NCBI GenBank assembly: GCA_009694185.1
Contig: SHVR01000001.1
Span: 62,001-126,000, forward strand
Source: Alphaproteobacteria bacterium
GTDB lineage: Bacteria > Pseudomonadota > Alphaproteobacteria > SHVR01
Direction: 5' to 3'
Length of the DNA: 64,000 nucleotides
The notes beneath the pieces are model-generated. The model was not told the origin of the DNA. It searched no databases and worked only from the letters and a program-made list of their open reading frames with translations. This document shows, piece by piece, positions 8,647-18,225 of this stretch (its first letter is position 1; each line of letters starts with the position of its first letter). A program made the position numbers and the translations under genes.

Positions 8647-10155
8647 GTGAGTTGCGGGATGCGGCCCGTCGTGGCGCCCGGACGGGCGTCGCGCGCGGCC
8701 ATATGGATGATTCCTGGGGTTGCCATCCTGTTGGCATTGGCCCTGCCGCTTGAGGCGGCGGCGCGGGGAACGCCCGATGGTTTTGCCGACCTGGCGGAGC
8801 GCGCGTCGCCCGCGGTCGTGAACATATCGACGACCCAGGTGGTGCGCCGCGAGGAGAGCACCGGGCCGGAACGCCCGCAGTTCCCGCCGGGATCGCCCTT
8901 CGAGGAGTTTTTCCGCGAGTTTTTCGATCGCCAGGGCCGGTCGAACAACAACGCGCCGCGCCGCATCCAATCGCTGGGGTCCGGCTTCGTCGTCGACCCG
9001 GCGGGCTACATCGTGACCAATAATCACGTCATCAAGGACGCCGACGAGATCGTCGTCCGCTTCGCCGACGAGACCCAGCTCGATGCCAAGATTGTCGGCC
9101 GCGACGAGAAGACCGACCTCGCCGTGCTCAAGGTCGAGCCGAAAAAACCATTGATATCGCTGCGTTTCGGGGATTCCGATGCCACGCGCGTCGGCGACTG
9201 GGTGATCGCGATCGGCAACCCCTTCGGCCTCGGCGGCACCGTGACGGCGGGCATCATCTCGGCGCGCGGACGCGACATCAACGCCGGCCCGTATGATGAC
9301 TTCCTCCAGACCGACGCCTCGATCAATCGCGGCAATTCCGGCGGTCCGATGCTCAACCTGAACGGCGACGTCATCGGCATCAACACGGCGATCTTCTCGC
9401 CTTCGGGCGGCAGCGTTGGCATCGGTTTCGCCGTGCCGGCGGCGCTCGCCAAGTCGGTGGTCGAGCAGCTCAAGACATCCGGCAAGGTGCGGCGCGGCTG
9501 GCTTGGCGTGCGTATCCAGTCGGTCAATGATGAAATCGCCGAGAGCCTGGGCCTCAAGGACGGTGGCCGGGGCGCCCTGGTCGCGAGCGTCACGGGGGGC
9601 GGGCCGGCGGAAAAGGCGGGCATCGAGGCGGGTGACGTCGTCCTGAGCTTCGACGGCAAGAGCATCGGCAAGATGCAGCGCCTGCCCCGCGTCGTTGGCG
9701 ATACGGCCGTCGGCGCCAAGGTTCCGGTCGAGGTCTGGCGCAAGGGACAGTCGAAGAAGATCACGGTGACCGTGGGCGAGCTTCCCGAAGACGAGAAACT
9801 GGCGGCCGCTCCCGCGCGCGGCGGCGATCGCCGCGATCAGGGGACAAGCTCGGAAATTGCCGATCTCGGGCTCTCGCTCGCCAACTTGTCGGCGGAGCTC
9901 AGGACCCGCTTCGAGCTGGCCGCCAACGCCAAGGGCGTCGTCGTGACCGACGTGAAGGCCGGTGGTCCCGCGGCGGAAAAGGGGCTGCGGGTCGGAGACT
10001 TGGTCGTCGAAGTCAATCAGGAAGAGGTGAAGAACGCCGCCGACGTCATGGCGCGTGTCAAGGCGGCGCGCGATGGCGGTCGCAAGACCGTCCTCCTGCT
10101 GGTCGACCGCAAGGGCGATCTCAGCTTCCTCGCCGTGGGCATCCTGCGGGGGTGA
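8647..10155 (+). CDS. htrA: HtrA/DegP-family periplasmic serine protease
   Basis: A 502-residue exported protease (if started at GTG 8647). A hydrophobic segment IPGVAILLALALPLEAAA acts as signal peptide. The trypsin-like domain carries His127 (IVTNNHVI), Asp157 (KTDLAVL) and Ser231 (RGNSGGP), a complete triad. Two PDZ domains follow (VRRGWLGVRI onward, and SEIADLGLSLANLSAEL onward). The protein degrades or refolds damaged envelope proteins. GTG 8647 is favoured because GGAGG lies five bases upstream; the in-frame ATG at 8626 has its purine tract almost abutting the start. A Ser/Glu/Phe-rich loop (residues 75-95) matches the LA loop of DegP/DegQ/MucD. Confidence 0.93.
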   Translation: MSCGMRPVVAPGRASRAAIWMIPGVAILLALALPLEAAARGTPDGFADLAERASPAVVNISTTQVVRREESTGPERPQFPPGSPFEEFFREFFDRQGRSNNNAPRRIQSLGSGFVVDPAGYIVTNNHVIKDADEIVVRFADETQLDAKIVGRDEKTDLAVLKVEPKKPLISLRFGDSDATRVGDWVIAIGNPFGLGGTVTAGIISARGRDINAGPYDDFLQTDASINRGNSGGPMLNLNGDVIGINTAIFSPSGGSVGIGFAVPAALAKSVVEQLKTSGKVRRGWLGVRIQSVNDEIAESLGLKDGGRGALVASVTGGGPAEKAGIEAGDVVLSFDGKSIGKMQRLPRVVGDTAVGAKVPVEVWRKGQSKKITVTVGELPEDEKLAAAPARGGDRRDQGTSSEIADLGLSLANLSAELRTRFELAANAKGVVVTDVKAGGPAAEKGLRVGDLVVEVNQEEVKNAADVMARVKAARDGGRKTVLLLVDRKGDLSFLAVGILRG

Positions 10156-10159
10156 CCCC

Positions 10160-11053
10160 TCATCCCCGGATGTCGTCCCGACAGTAGCCCTGGAAATAGA
10201 GCAGGGCCGTCAGGTCGCCGTGGTCGACTCTGACCAGCACCCTGGCGGCCACCACCGGCTTGGCGCGGTAAGCGACGCCAAGGCCGGCCGCCTCCAGCAT
10301 CGCAAGGTCGTTGGCGCCATCGCCGACCGCCACGACGTCGCGGCGAGTGATGGCGAGCCGGGCCACGGCCCGGTCGAGGTGGGCGAGCTTGGCATCCTTG
10401 TCGAGGATCGGCTCCCTGACCCGCCCGGTCAGACGGCCATCGGCGATCTCCAGATCGTTGGCCTCGTCGCCGTCGAACCCGACTCGCTGGGCGACCCGGG
10501 TCGTGAAGTAGCGAAAACCACCCGAAACCAACAAAGTATGAGCGCCATGGTGGCGCATGGTTCGCACGAGCTGGCAGGCGCCGGGCATGAGCGCGAGGCG
10601 CTCGAGGGTTCGTTCCAGCGCCGCTACGGGCAATTGGGCGAGCAGGGCCACGCGCTCCTTGAGTGCCGTTTGGAATTCGATTTCGCCGTTCATGGCCCGG
10701 GCGGTCACGGCGGCGATCCGCTCCCCGAGGCCCGCCTGATCGGCAAGCTCGTCGAGGGTTTCGCCCATGACAATGGTCGAATCCATGTCGGCCAACAGCA
10801 GCCGTTTGCGCCGTCCAGCGACGGGCTGGATGGCGAAGTCGACCGGCTGGTTCTGAAGCCTGGCGGCGAGGAAGGCCATCGTCGGGGTGGCCTCGCAAGG
10901 GCCGATGGCGATGTCGCAAGCCAGCGCCGGGGCGAGCCAGTCCGGCACGCCGCAGCCGATGCCACTCGATTGCAAGGCGGCCGTGGCCGCGTCGACCAGC
11001 GTTTGAGCGAGCCCCGTTTGATGGGCGCCAACCAGGGTCAGTATTTGTTGCAT
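10160..11053 (-). CDS. serB: Phosphoserine phosphatase SerB
   Basis: A 297-residue HAD-superfamily enzyme. The nucleophile motif is LLADMDSTIVMGETLDE (DxDST), followed by motif II in HTLLVSGGFRYFT, and motif III in AVGDGANDLAMLEAAGLGVAY. It makes L-serine from O-phosphoserine in the last step of serine synthesis. The first 75 residues form the ACT-like regulatory region usual for SerB of this length. ATG 11053 is selected from homologue-like length; the ribosome-binding site is weak. It is convergent with htrA (four bases apart) and divergent from miaA. Confidence 0.93.
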   Translation of the reverse strand: MQQILTLVGAHQTGLAQTLVDAATAALQSSGIGCGVPDWLAPALACDIAIGPCEATPTMAFLAARLQNQPVDFAIQPVAGRRKRLLLADMDSTIVMGETLDELADQAGLGERIAAVTARAMNGEIEFQTALKERVALLAQLPVAALERTLERLALMPGACQLVRTMRHHGAHTLLVSGGFRYFTTRVAQRVGFDGDEANDLEIADGRLTGRVREPILDKDAKLAHLDRAVARLAITRRDVVAVGDGANDLAMLEAAGLGVAYRAKPVVAARVLVRVDHGDLTALLYFQGYCRDDIRG

Positions 11054-11124
11054 GGCCGCATGATCCGGTGGCCGGGCCGGTTTTACAATCACACTCTGAA
11101 AGATCGCTGGGTGGAGGGCGGCTG

Positions 11125-12069
11125 GTGACCACTCCCCTGCTGGTGATCGCGGGTCCGACGGGCAGCGGCAAATCGGCGGCGGCGCTGGCGGTCGCCGAGG
11201 CCTTCACCGGCACCATCGTCAACGCCGACAGCATGCAGGTTTATCGAGATCTTCCGGTCATCACCGGCTGGCCTGACGCCGACACCATGCGCCGAGTGCC
11301 GCATCACCTCTATGGCGTGCTCGACGTGGCGGAGCGTTGCTCGGCCGCCCGCTGGTGCGAACTTGCAGGGGTCGAGATCGAGGCCGCCACCGCCGCCGGC
11401 CGGCTGCCGATTCTGGTCGGCGGTACCGGCCTTTATCTGAAGGCGATCGGTGAAGGCCTGGCAGCCGTTCCAACCATTCCCGATGGCCTCCGCGCCCTGG
11501 GAGCGGCGCGGCTCGAGGCCCTCGGCCGGGCGGGCTTCGCCGCCGAGCTGATGGCCCGCGACCCGGAAGGTTCCGAACGCATCCGCATCCTCGACCGGCA
11601 GCGGCTGTTGCGCGCCTGGGAGGTCCTGGAAGCGACCGGCCGGCCGCTCCGGGACTGGCAGCGCGCGGCCCCAAATGCGGCCAAGCCCAGGTGGCGGACG
11701 CTTACTTTGTTGCTGATGCCACCGCGCGGCCCCCTTTATGCCGCGTTGGATGCCCGATTTCAGGCCATGCTCCGAGACGGCGCGCTCGGCGAAGTGGCGG
11801 CGCTGGCGGCGCGGGACCTCGCCCCATCGCTCCCGGCCATGAAGGCCCTGGGCGTGCCGGCGCTGCTCGCCCATGTGGCGGGAGCGCTTTCGCTCGCCCA
11901 GGCGACGGCGGCGGCGCAACAGGCGACACGCCAATACGCAAAGCGCCAGACGACCTGGTTTCGGTACCAGATTCGCGACCCGGTTTCGGTCTCCGCGCAA
12001 TTTTCGGAAAGTTTGACTTCGGAAATCTTTTCGATAATTCGCCAGTTTATGTTGACCGAGTCGCGGTGA
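11125..12069 (+). CDS. miaA: tRNA dimethylallyltransferase MiaA
   Basis: A 314-residue enzyme with the P-loop LVIAGPTGSGKSAAAL at the N-terminus, the substrate motif VNADSMQVYRDLPVIT, and the C-terminal signature RQYAKRQTTWFR. It adds the dimethylallyl group to A37 of tRNAs that read UNN codons. GTG 11125 is preferred to the upstream open extension because GGAGG lies eight bases before it. The shared upstream region with serB is only 71 bp. The last 25 residues are more AT-rich than the body of the gene. Confidence 0.93.
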   Translation: MTTPLLVIAGPTGSGKSAAALAVAEAFTGTIVNADSMQVYRDLPVITGWPDADTMRRVPHHLYGVLDVAERCSAARWCELAGVEIEAATAAGRLPILVGGTGLYLKAIGEGLAAVPTIPDGLRALGAARLEALGRAGFAAELMARDPEGSERIRILDRQRLLRAWEVLEATGRPLRDWQRAAPNAAKPRWRTLTLLLMPPRGPLYAALDARFQAMLRDGALGEVAALAARDLAPSLPAMKALGVPALLAHVAGALSLAQATAAAQQATRQYAKRQTTWFRYQIRDPVSVSAQFSESLTSEIFSIIRQFMLTESR

Positions 12070-12100
12070 ACGACTAATTTTAGCCGCTTTTCGCGCCGCT

Positions 12101-12117
12101 GCGGGGCTTCGCCCCGC
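12101..12117 (+). other. Perfect hairpin in the leader upstream of ilvB
   Basis: GCGGGGC-TTC-GCCCCGC can form a seven-base-pair stem with a three-base loop, 48 bp before the ilvB ATG. It is not followed by a T-run, so a simple intrinsic terminator is not supported. It may be a weak miaA terminator or part of a leader structure. No branched-chain-rich leader peptide was found between 12070 and 12164. Confidence 0.4.
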
Positions 12118-12164
12118 GTCACCCGAACCTTGCGGCGGCGTCCGCTTGCCAAGGAATATGAGGC

Positions 12165-13925
12165 ATGGCCACGATGCGTATGACCGGAGCCGAAATGGTC
12201 ATCCGGGCGCTGCTCGATCAGGGCGTGGATACCGTCTTCGGCTATCCGGGCGGCGCCGTGCTGCCGATCTATGACGCGCTCTTTAAGCAGAATGCGCTGC
12301 GCCACGTCCTGGTGCGCCAGGAGGGCGGCGCGGTCCATGCGGCGGAAGGCTATGCCCGCGCGAGCGGCAAGGTCGGCACCGTGCTCGTCACGTCGGGGCC
12401 GGGTGCCACCAACGCGGTGACCGGGCTCACCGATGCCTTGATGGACAGCATTCCCATCGTCTGCTTGACCGGCCAGGTGCCGACCCACTTGATCGGCAAC
12501 GATGCCTTCCAGGAGGCCGATACCACCGGGATCACCCGGCCTTGCACCAAGCATAACTACCTGGTCAAGGACGTGAACGATCTCGCGCGCGTCATGCATG
12601 AGGCATTCTATGTGGCGCGCAGCGGCCGCCCCGGCCCCGTCGTCGTCGATCTGCCGAAGGACATCCAGTTCCAGGAAGGCGAGTATGTCGGCCCGGAGCA
12701 TGTCTTGCACAAGACCTACCGGCCCCAGACACAGCCGGACAAGGCGCTGGTGGCCAAGGCGGTCGAACTCATGGCCGGCGCCAAGCGACCGCTGTTCTAT
12801 GTCGGCGGCGGCGTGATCAATGCCGGTCCCAAGGCGGTCGCCCAGCTCACCAAATTGGTGCGCATGACCGGCTTTCCGTGCACCCAGACATTGATGGGCC
12901 TCGGCGCCTTTCCGGCCTCCGACCCGCTCTCCCTCGGCATGCTCGGCATGCACGGCATGTACGAGGCTAACCTCGCCATGAACCAGTGCGACGTGATGAT
13001 CGCCATCGGGTCGCGCTTCGACGACCGGGTGACGGGCCGCCTCGATGCCTTCGCGCCCAACTCCAAGAAGATTCACATCGACATCGACCCCTCGTCGCTG
13101 AACAAGAATGTGGCTGTCGACCTCGGCATCATCGGCGACGCCGGTCTCGCGGTCGAGGAGATGAGCCGCCAATGGCGCGCCGGCAAGATCGCGCCCAACG
13201 CCCGCGCGCTCAAGGCCTGGTGGAGCCAGATCGCGACGTGGCGCGCCCGCCAGTGCCTGCGCTATCGCCAGAGCGACACGGTGATCAAGCCGCAATTCGC
13301 CCTCGAGCGCCTCCAGGCGGCCATCAAGGGACGCGATGACGTGTACATCACGACCGAAGTGGGTCAGCACCAGATGTGGGCGGCGCAGTTCCTCAAGTTC
13401 GAGCGGCCCAACCGCTGGATGACCTCAGGCGGTCTCGGCACCATGGGCTATGGCCTGCCGGCGGCGATCGGGGTGCAGATGGCCTTTCCCGATGCGCTCG
13501 TCATCGACGTGGCGGGCGAGGCATCGATCTTGATGAACATTCAGGAGATGTCGACCGCCGCGCAGTATCGTCTGCCGGTCAAGGTGTTCATCATGAACAA
13601 CCAGTGGATGGGCATGGTGCGTCAGTGGCAGGAACTGCTGCACGGTGGGCGCTATGCCGAGAGCTACACGGCGGCGCTGCCGGATTTCGTGGCGCTCGCC
13701 GAGGCGTTCGGGTGGAAGGGCATGCGTCTCGAGGCGCCGGGCGACGTGGACCGGGTTATCGCCGAGATGATCGACCATAAAGGCCCGGTGATGGTGGATG
13801 TCGCCGTCGACCCCAAGGAGAATTGCTTCCCGATGATTCCGTCCGGCGCGGCGCATTGCGACATGCTGCTTGGCCCCGAAGACAAGGCCGAGGTCGTCTC
13901 CGAAGACGGCATGGTTCTCGTCTAA
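12165..13925 (+). CDS. ilvB: Acetolactate synthase, large (catalytic) subunit
   Basis: A 586-residue ThDP enzyme: N-terminal pyrimidine domain (VDTVFGYPGGAVLPIYDAL, VLVRQEGGAVHAAEGYAR, LVTSGPGATNAVTGLTDAL), central FAD-binding domain, and C-terminal ThDP domain with MNNQWMGMVRQWQELLHGG. It condenses two pyruvates, or pyruvate and 2-ketobutyrate, in valine/leucine/isoleucine synthesis. The ThDP-metal motif usually written GDG or GDA is GEA here (VIDVAGEASILMN), a Glu for Asp at a metal ligand. AAGGAA lies eight bases before ATG 12165. It is the first gene of ilvB-ilvN-ilvC. Confidence 0.95.
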   Translation: MATMRMTGAEMVIRALLDQGVDTVFGYPGGAVLPIYDALFKQNALRHVLVRQEGGAVHAAEGYARASGKVGTVLVTSGPGATNAVTGLTDALMDSIPIVCLTGQVPTHLIGNDAFQEADTTGITRPCTKHNYLVKDVNDLARVMHEAFYVARSGRPGPVVVDLPKDIQFQEGEYVGPEHVLHKTYRPQTQPDKALVAKAVELMAGAKRPLFYVGGGVINAGPKAVAQLTKLVRMTGFPCTQTLMGLGAFPASDPLSLGMLGMHGMYEANLAMNQCDVMIAIGSRFDDRVTGRLDAFAPNSKKIHIDIDPSSLNKNVAVDLGIIGDAGLAVEEMSRQWRAGKIAPNARALKAWWSQIATWRARQCLRYRQSDTVIKPQFALERLQAAIKGRDDVYITTEVGQHQMWAAQFLKFERPNRWMTSGGLGTMGYGLPAAIGVQMAFPDALVIDVAGEASILMNIQEMSTAAQYRLPVKVFIMNNQWMGMVRQWQELLHGGRYAESYTAALPDFVALAEAFGWKGMRLEAPGDVDRVIAEMIDHKGPVMVDVAVDPKENCFPMIPSGAAHCDMLLGPEDKAEVVSEDGMVLV

Positions 13926-13952
13926 GGCGATACGGGACAGGGAGCGGGGCGC

Positions 13953-14462
13953 GTGAAAAGCGGCGCCGTCAAACGACACACGATCGCCATAATGGTCGAT
14001 AACGAGCCGGGTATCCTTGCCCGCGTCGTCGGCCTGTTTTCGGGGCGTGGCTACAATATCGAGAGCCTGACGGTCGCCGAAGTCGATTCCAGGGAGCGGG
14101 TGTCGCGGATCACCGTCGTCACCGTCGGCACGGCGATGATTATCGAACAGATCAAGGCGCAGCTCTCCCGTCTGGTGCCGGTCAGACGGGTCTCGGATCT
14201 GACCGAGGAGGGCCCGCATCTCGAACGCGAGTTGGCGCTCATCAAGGTGGCGGGCAAGGGCGAGAAGCGGGTCGAGTCCCTGCGTATCGCCGACATCTTC
14301 CGGGCGCGGGTGGTCGACAGCACGATCGGATCTTTCGTCTTCGAGATGACCGGGTCGACCGAGAAACTCGAGGCTTTCATCCGATTGATGGAACCGCTCG
14401 GCCTGGTCGACGTGGCGCGCACCGGCGCGGTCGCGATCTCGCGCGGGCCGAAGGCGATCTGA
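13953..14462 (+). CDS. ilvN: Acetolactate synthase, small regulatory subunit
   Basis: A 169-residue protein from GTG 13953, with an N-terminal ACT domain (HTIAIMVDNEPGILARVVGL, GRGYNIESLTVAEVD) and a C-terminal IlvN-type domain (ELALIKVAGKGEKRVESLR). The subunit stimulates the catalytic subunit and confers valine feedback inhibition; the ACT residues around NEPGILARV are the effector site. A GGGAGCGGGG tract precedes the start. It lies 27 bp after ilvB and 72 bp before ilvC. Confidence 0.95.
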   Translation: MKSGAVKRHTIAIMVDNEPGILARVVGLFSGRGYNIESLTVAEVDSRERVSRITVVTVGTAMIIEQIKAQLSRLVPVRRVSDLTEEGPHLERELALIKVAGKGEKRVESLRIADIFRARVVDSTIGSFVFEMTGSTEKLEAFIRLMEPLGLVDVARTGAVAISRGPKAI

Positions 14463-14534
14463 TATCATTTGACGCGGCGGAGACTCGGGGCTATGCGCCG
14501 CGAGCAAACGCCGCCATGAGGGAAAGGGACTGCC

Positions 14535-15554
14535 ATGCGTGTCTATTATGATCGCGACGCCGATTTGAACCTGATCAAAGCGAAGAAGGTCGCCATCATC
14601 GGCTATGGCAGCCAGGGTCATGCCCACGCCAACAATCTGCGCGACAGCGGCGTCAAGGACGTGGTCGTCGGGCTGCGTCCCGGCTCCGACAGCGCGCGCA
14701 AGGCAAGTGCCGCCAATTTCAAGGTGATGAGCGCGGTCGACGCCGCCAAATGGGCCGACGTGGTGATGATCCTCACCCCCGACGAAGGGCACGCCCAGCT
14801 CTATACCGCCGATCTCAAGGACAATATGCGCCAGGGCACGGCGCTGGCCGTCGCGCACGGCCTCTCCATCCACTTCAATCTGATCGAACCGCGCCCCGAT
14901 CTCGACGTCTTCATGGTGGCGCCGAAGGGTCCGGGCCACTTGGTTCGCTCGGAATATGTGCGTGGCGCCGGCGTGCCCAGCCTGATCGCCATCCACGGCG
15001 ACAAGTCGGGCAATTGCCGCGATATTGCACTGTCTTATGCCTGCGGGCTCGGCGCTGGCCGGGCGGCCGTGCTCGAGACCAATTTTCGCGAGGAATGCGA
15101 AACCGACCTGTTTGGCGAACAGACCGTTCTCTGCGGCGGCCTTTCGGCGTTGATCCTGACTGCCTATGAGACCTTGGTCGAGGCGGGCTACGCGCCCGAA
15201 ATGGCCTATTTCGAGTGCCTGCATGAAGTGAAGTTGATCGTCGATCTGATCTATGAGGGCGGCTTGGCGGAGATGCGCTACTCGGTGTCGAATACCGCCG
15301 AATATGGCGACTATTCGCGCGGGCCCCGGGTCATCGACGACAGCGTGCGCGCCCGTATGAAGCAGATCCTGGCCGAGATCCAGTCGGGCCAGTTCGCGCG
15401 CGAGTGGGTGCTCGAGTGCCAGGCCGGCCAGCCGAGTTTCAAGGCGCAGCGCCGGCGCGCGGCCGAACACCCGATCGTCAAGGTCGGCGAGGACTTGCGC
15501 GCCATGATGCCCTGGATCGGTCAAAACCGCCTGGTGGATCGCTCGCGCAATTAA
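14535..15554 (+). CDS. ilvC: Ketol-acid reductoisomerase
   Basis: A 339-residue class I enzyme. The Rossmann motif is [19 protein letters not shown], followed by [12 protein letters not shown]-like sequence and the knotted C-terminal domain with [19 protein letters not shown], which contains metal-binding Asp/Glu. It isomerises and reduces acetolactate to dihydroxyisovalerate with NADPH. ATG 14535 has a GGGAAAGGGA tract upstream. Length matches the short class I type. It closes the ilv cluster. Confidence 0.96.
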   Translation: MRVYYDRDADLNLIKAKKVAIIGYGSQGHAHANNLRDSGVKDVVVGLRPGSDSARKASAANFKVMSAVDAAKWADVVMILTPDEGHAQLYTADLKDNMRQGTALAVAHGLSIHFNLIEPRPDLDVFMVAPKGPGHLVRSEYVRGAGVPSLIAIHGDKSGNCRDIALSYACGLGAGRAAVLETNFREECETDLFGEQTVLCGGLSALILTAYETLVEAGYAPEMAYFECLHEVKLIVDLIYEGGLAEMRYSVSNTAEYGDYSRGPRVIDDSVRARMKQILAEIQSGQFAREWVLECQAGQPSFKAQRRRAAEHPIVKVGEDLRAMMPWIGQNRLVDRSRN

Positions 15555-15648
15555 AGCGGCGCCGACGGGTTCGCCGAAGCCCGGAGCCCCTGACGATGTA
15601 GGTTTATTGACCGAATTCGTTTATACACTGGACGCAGCAAAAGGTTAG

Positions 15649-16797
<1,149 letters not shown>

Positions 16798-16846
16798 GCA
16801 TCGGGGAAGATAGTCTCGGCAGCCTTTTGGGGAGGGTTGGCGGCGC

Positions 16847-17704
16847 GTGTGGCGAAAGGCAGGGCCAGAGGTTCGCGCGGCGGCGACCACCAGGGCGCTG
16901 GTTCAGCGTCTTGCCTATGGCGGACTGGTCGTGGCGGCGGCGCTCCTGATGCTGATTGGCAAGATCGAGACCGTGCTCGTTGAAGAAATGCGTGCCCGGG
17001 TCGGGGATGCCGTGGCGCCGCTCCTCGGTGCGATCTCCAGACCCATCGCCACGGTCAAGCGCGTCGGTGAGCAGGTGGACGAACTCGTCAGCCTCAGGCT
17101 GGAGAGCGAGCGCCTGCGCGACGACAATGCCCGGCTCTTGATGTGGCAGGCCCTCGCGCAACGTTACGAGGTGGAAAACCGGCGCCTGCGCGATTTGCTG
17201 AATCTTGTGCCCGACCCCGCCGCCAGCTTCGTGACCGCGCCGGTCATTGGCGACACCGGCGGCCCGTTTCTGCGCAACCTGCTGCTTGGCGCGGGTGCGC
17301 GCGACGGTGTCCAGCGCCTCAACGTGGTCATGTCCGGCCAGGGTGTGGTCGGTCGCATCCTCCAAGTGGGCGAGCGCTCGGCGCGTGTTCTTCTGTTGAC
17401 GGACCTCAACTCCCGCATTCCGGTTCTGGTTGGCGGCGGCGGCGAGCGAGCCGTTCTCGCGGGCGACAACACGGACCAGCCGCAACTGTTTTATTTGACT
17501 AGCGAAGCCGAGATCGCGGTCGGCGATCGGGTCGTGACGTCCGGCCTTGGCGGCGTGTTCCCGGCGTACCTGCCGGTTGGCGTGGTGACGCGGGTAACGG
17601 GGAGGACGGCACGCATCCAGCCTTATGTCGATGGCCGGCGGCTCACCTATGTGCGCGTTGTCGACTATCGTATTGTACCGCCTCCCGAAGCGGGCCCCAG
17701 GTGA
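16847..17704 (+). CDS. mreC: Rod-shape protein MreC
   Basis: A 285-residue protein from GTG 16847, with one N-terminal membrane helix (GGLVVAAALLMLIGKIE), a coiled coil (LRLESERLRDDNARLLMWQ) and a periplasmic double beta-barrel (FVTAPVIGDTGGPFLRNLL, then GVVGRILQVGERSARVLLL). MreC links MreB to PBP2 and RodA. GGGAGG precedes the start by about eleven bases. It lies 49 bp after mreB and four bases before mreD. Confidence 0.93.
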   Translation: MWRKAGPEVRAAATTRALVQRLAYGGLVVAAALLMLIGKIETVLVEEMRARVGDAVAPLLGAISRPIATVKRVGEQVDELVSLRLESERLRDDNARLLMWQALAQRYEVENRRLRDLLNLVPDPAASFVTAPVIGDTGGPFLRNLLLGAGARDGVQRLNVVMSGQGVVGRILQVGERSARVLLLTDLNSRIPVLVGGGGERAVLAGDNTDQPQLFYLTSEAEIAVGDRVVTSGLGGVFPAYLPVGVVTRVTGRTARIQPYVDGRRLTYVRVVDYRIVPPPEAGPR

Positions 17705-17708
17705 GAGC

Positions 17709-18224
17709 ATGGATACTGTGTTCCTCAGGTGGGCGGAGGTCTCGGCACGTCACGCGACGCCGGTGGTGCTGGCGTTTCTGATCGTCCTATTCGGCACCTT
17801 GCCTTGGCCGCTGCCCGCGGCCGTGCCGAAGCCCGCCATTTTGATCTTGGCGGCCGTCTACTACTGGGTCTTGCACCGGCCGGAGTTGTTCCGGCCGCTG
17901 GCGGTTTTTTTCCTTGGGCTCGTCCAGGATCTCTTGAGCGGCGGCGCGCTCGGCCTCAATGCTTTCGTGCTGTTGCTGGTGCATGAGGCGGTGCGCACAC
18001 AGCGCAAGACGCTCGCCAACAAGCCGTTCTTCGTGCTCTGGGGGGCATTTGCCGTTATCGCGGCTGGCGCGGCCATCGTTACATGGATCTGCGGCTCGCT
18101 GTACTATGTCCAGTTGCTGTGGCCGGAGACGGTAATCGTGCAATATTTGTTCAGTGTGGCGCTCTATCCCGCCGTGGCGTGGTGCATGATGCGCGTCAAT
18201 CTCGCGATCCTGCGTCCGGCGTGA
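17709..18224 (+). CDS. mreD: Rod-shape membrane protein MreD
   Basis: A 171-residue polytopic membrane protein with about five to six hydrophobic helices, including VVLAFLIVLFGTLPWPLP and the family-typical segment FFLGLVQDLLSGGALGLNAF. ATG 17709 is preferred to an extension reading back into mreC. It is four bases from mreC and one base from mrdA, consistent with one transcript. MreD is an integral part of the elongasome. Confidence 0.92.
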   Translation: MDTVFLRWAEVSARHATPVVLAFLIVLFGTLPWPLPAAVPKPAILILAAVYYWVLHRPELFRPLAVFFLGLVQDLLSGGALGLNAFVLLLVHEAVRTQRKTLANKPFFVLWGAFAVIAAGAAIVTWICGSLYYVQLLWPETVIVQYLFSVALYPAVAWCMMRVNLAILRPA

Positions 18225-18225
18225 C

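Noticed and set aside
12070-12164. Possible branched-chain leader peptide before ilvB
   Set aside because: No start codon followed by Leu/Ile/Val-rich codons is present in the gap; only the hairpin is supported.
15607-15627. TTGACC and TATACA upstream of mreB resembling a sigma-70 promoter
   Set aside because: The two boxes are only nine bases apart, far below the 16-18 needed, so they cannot act together.
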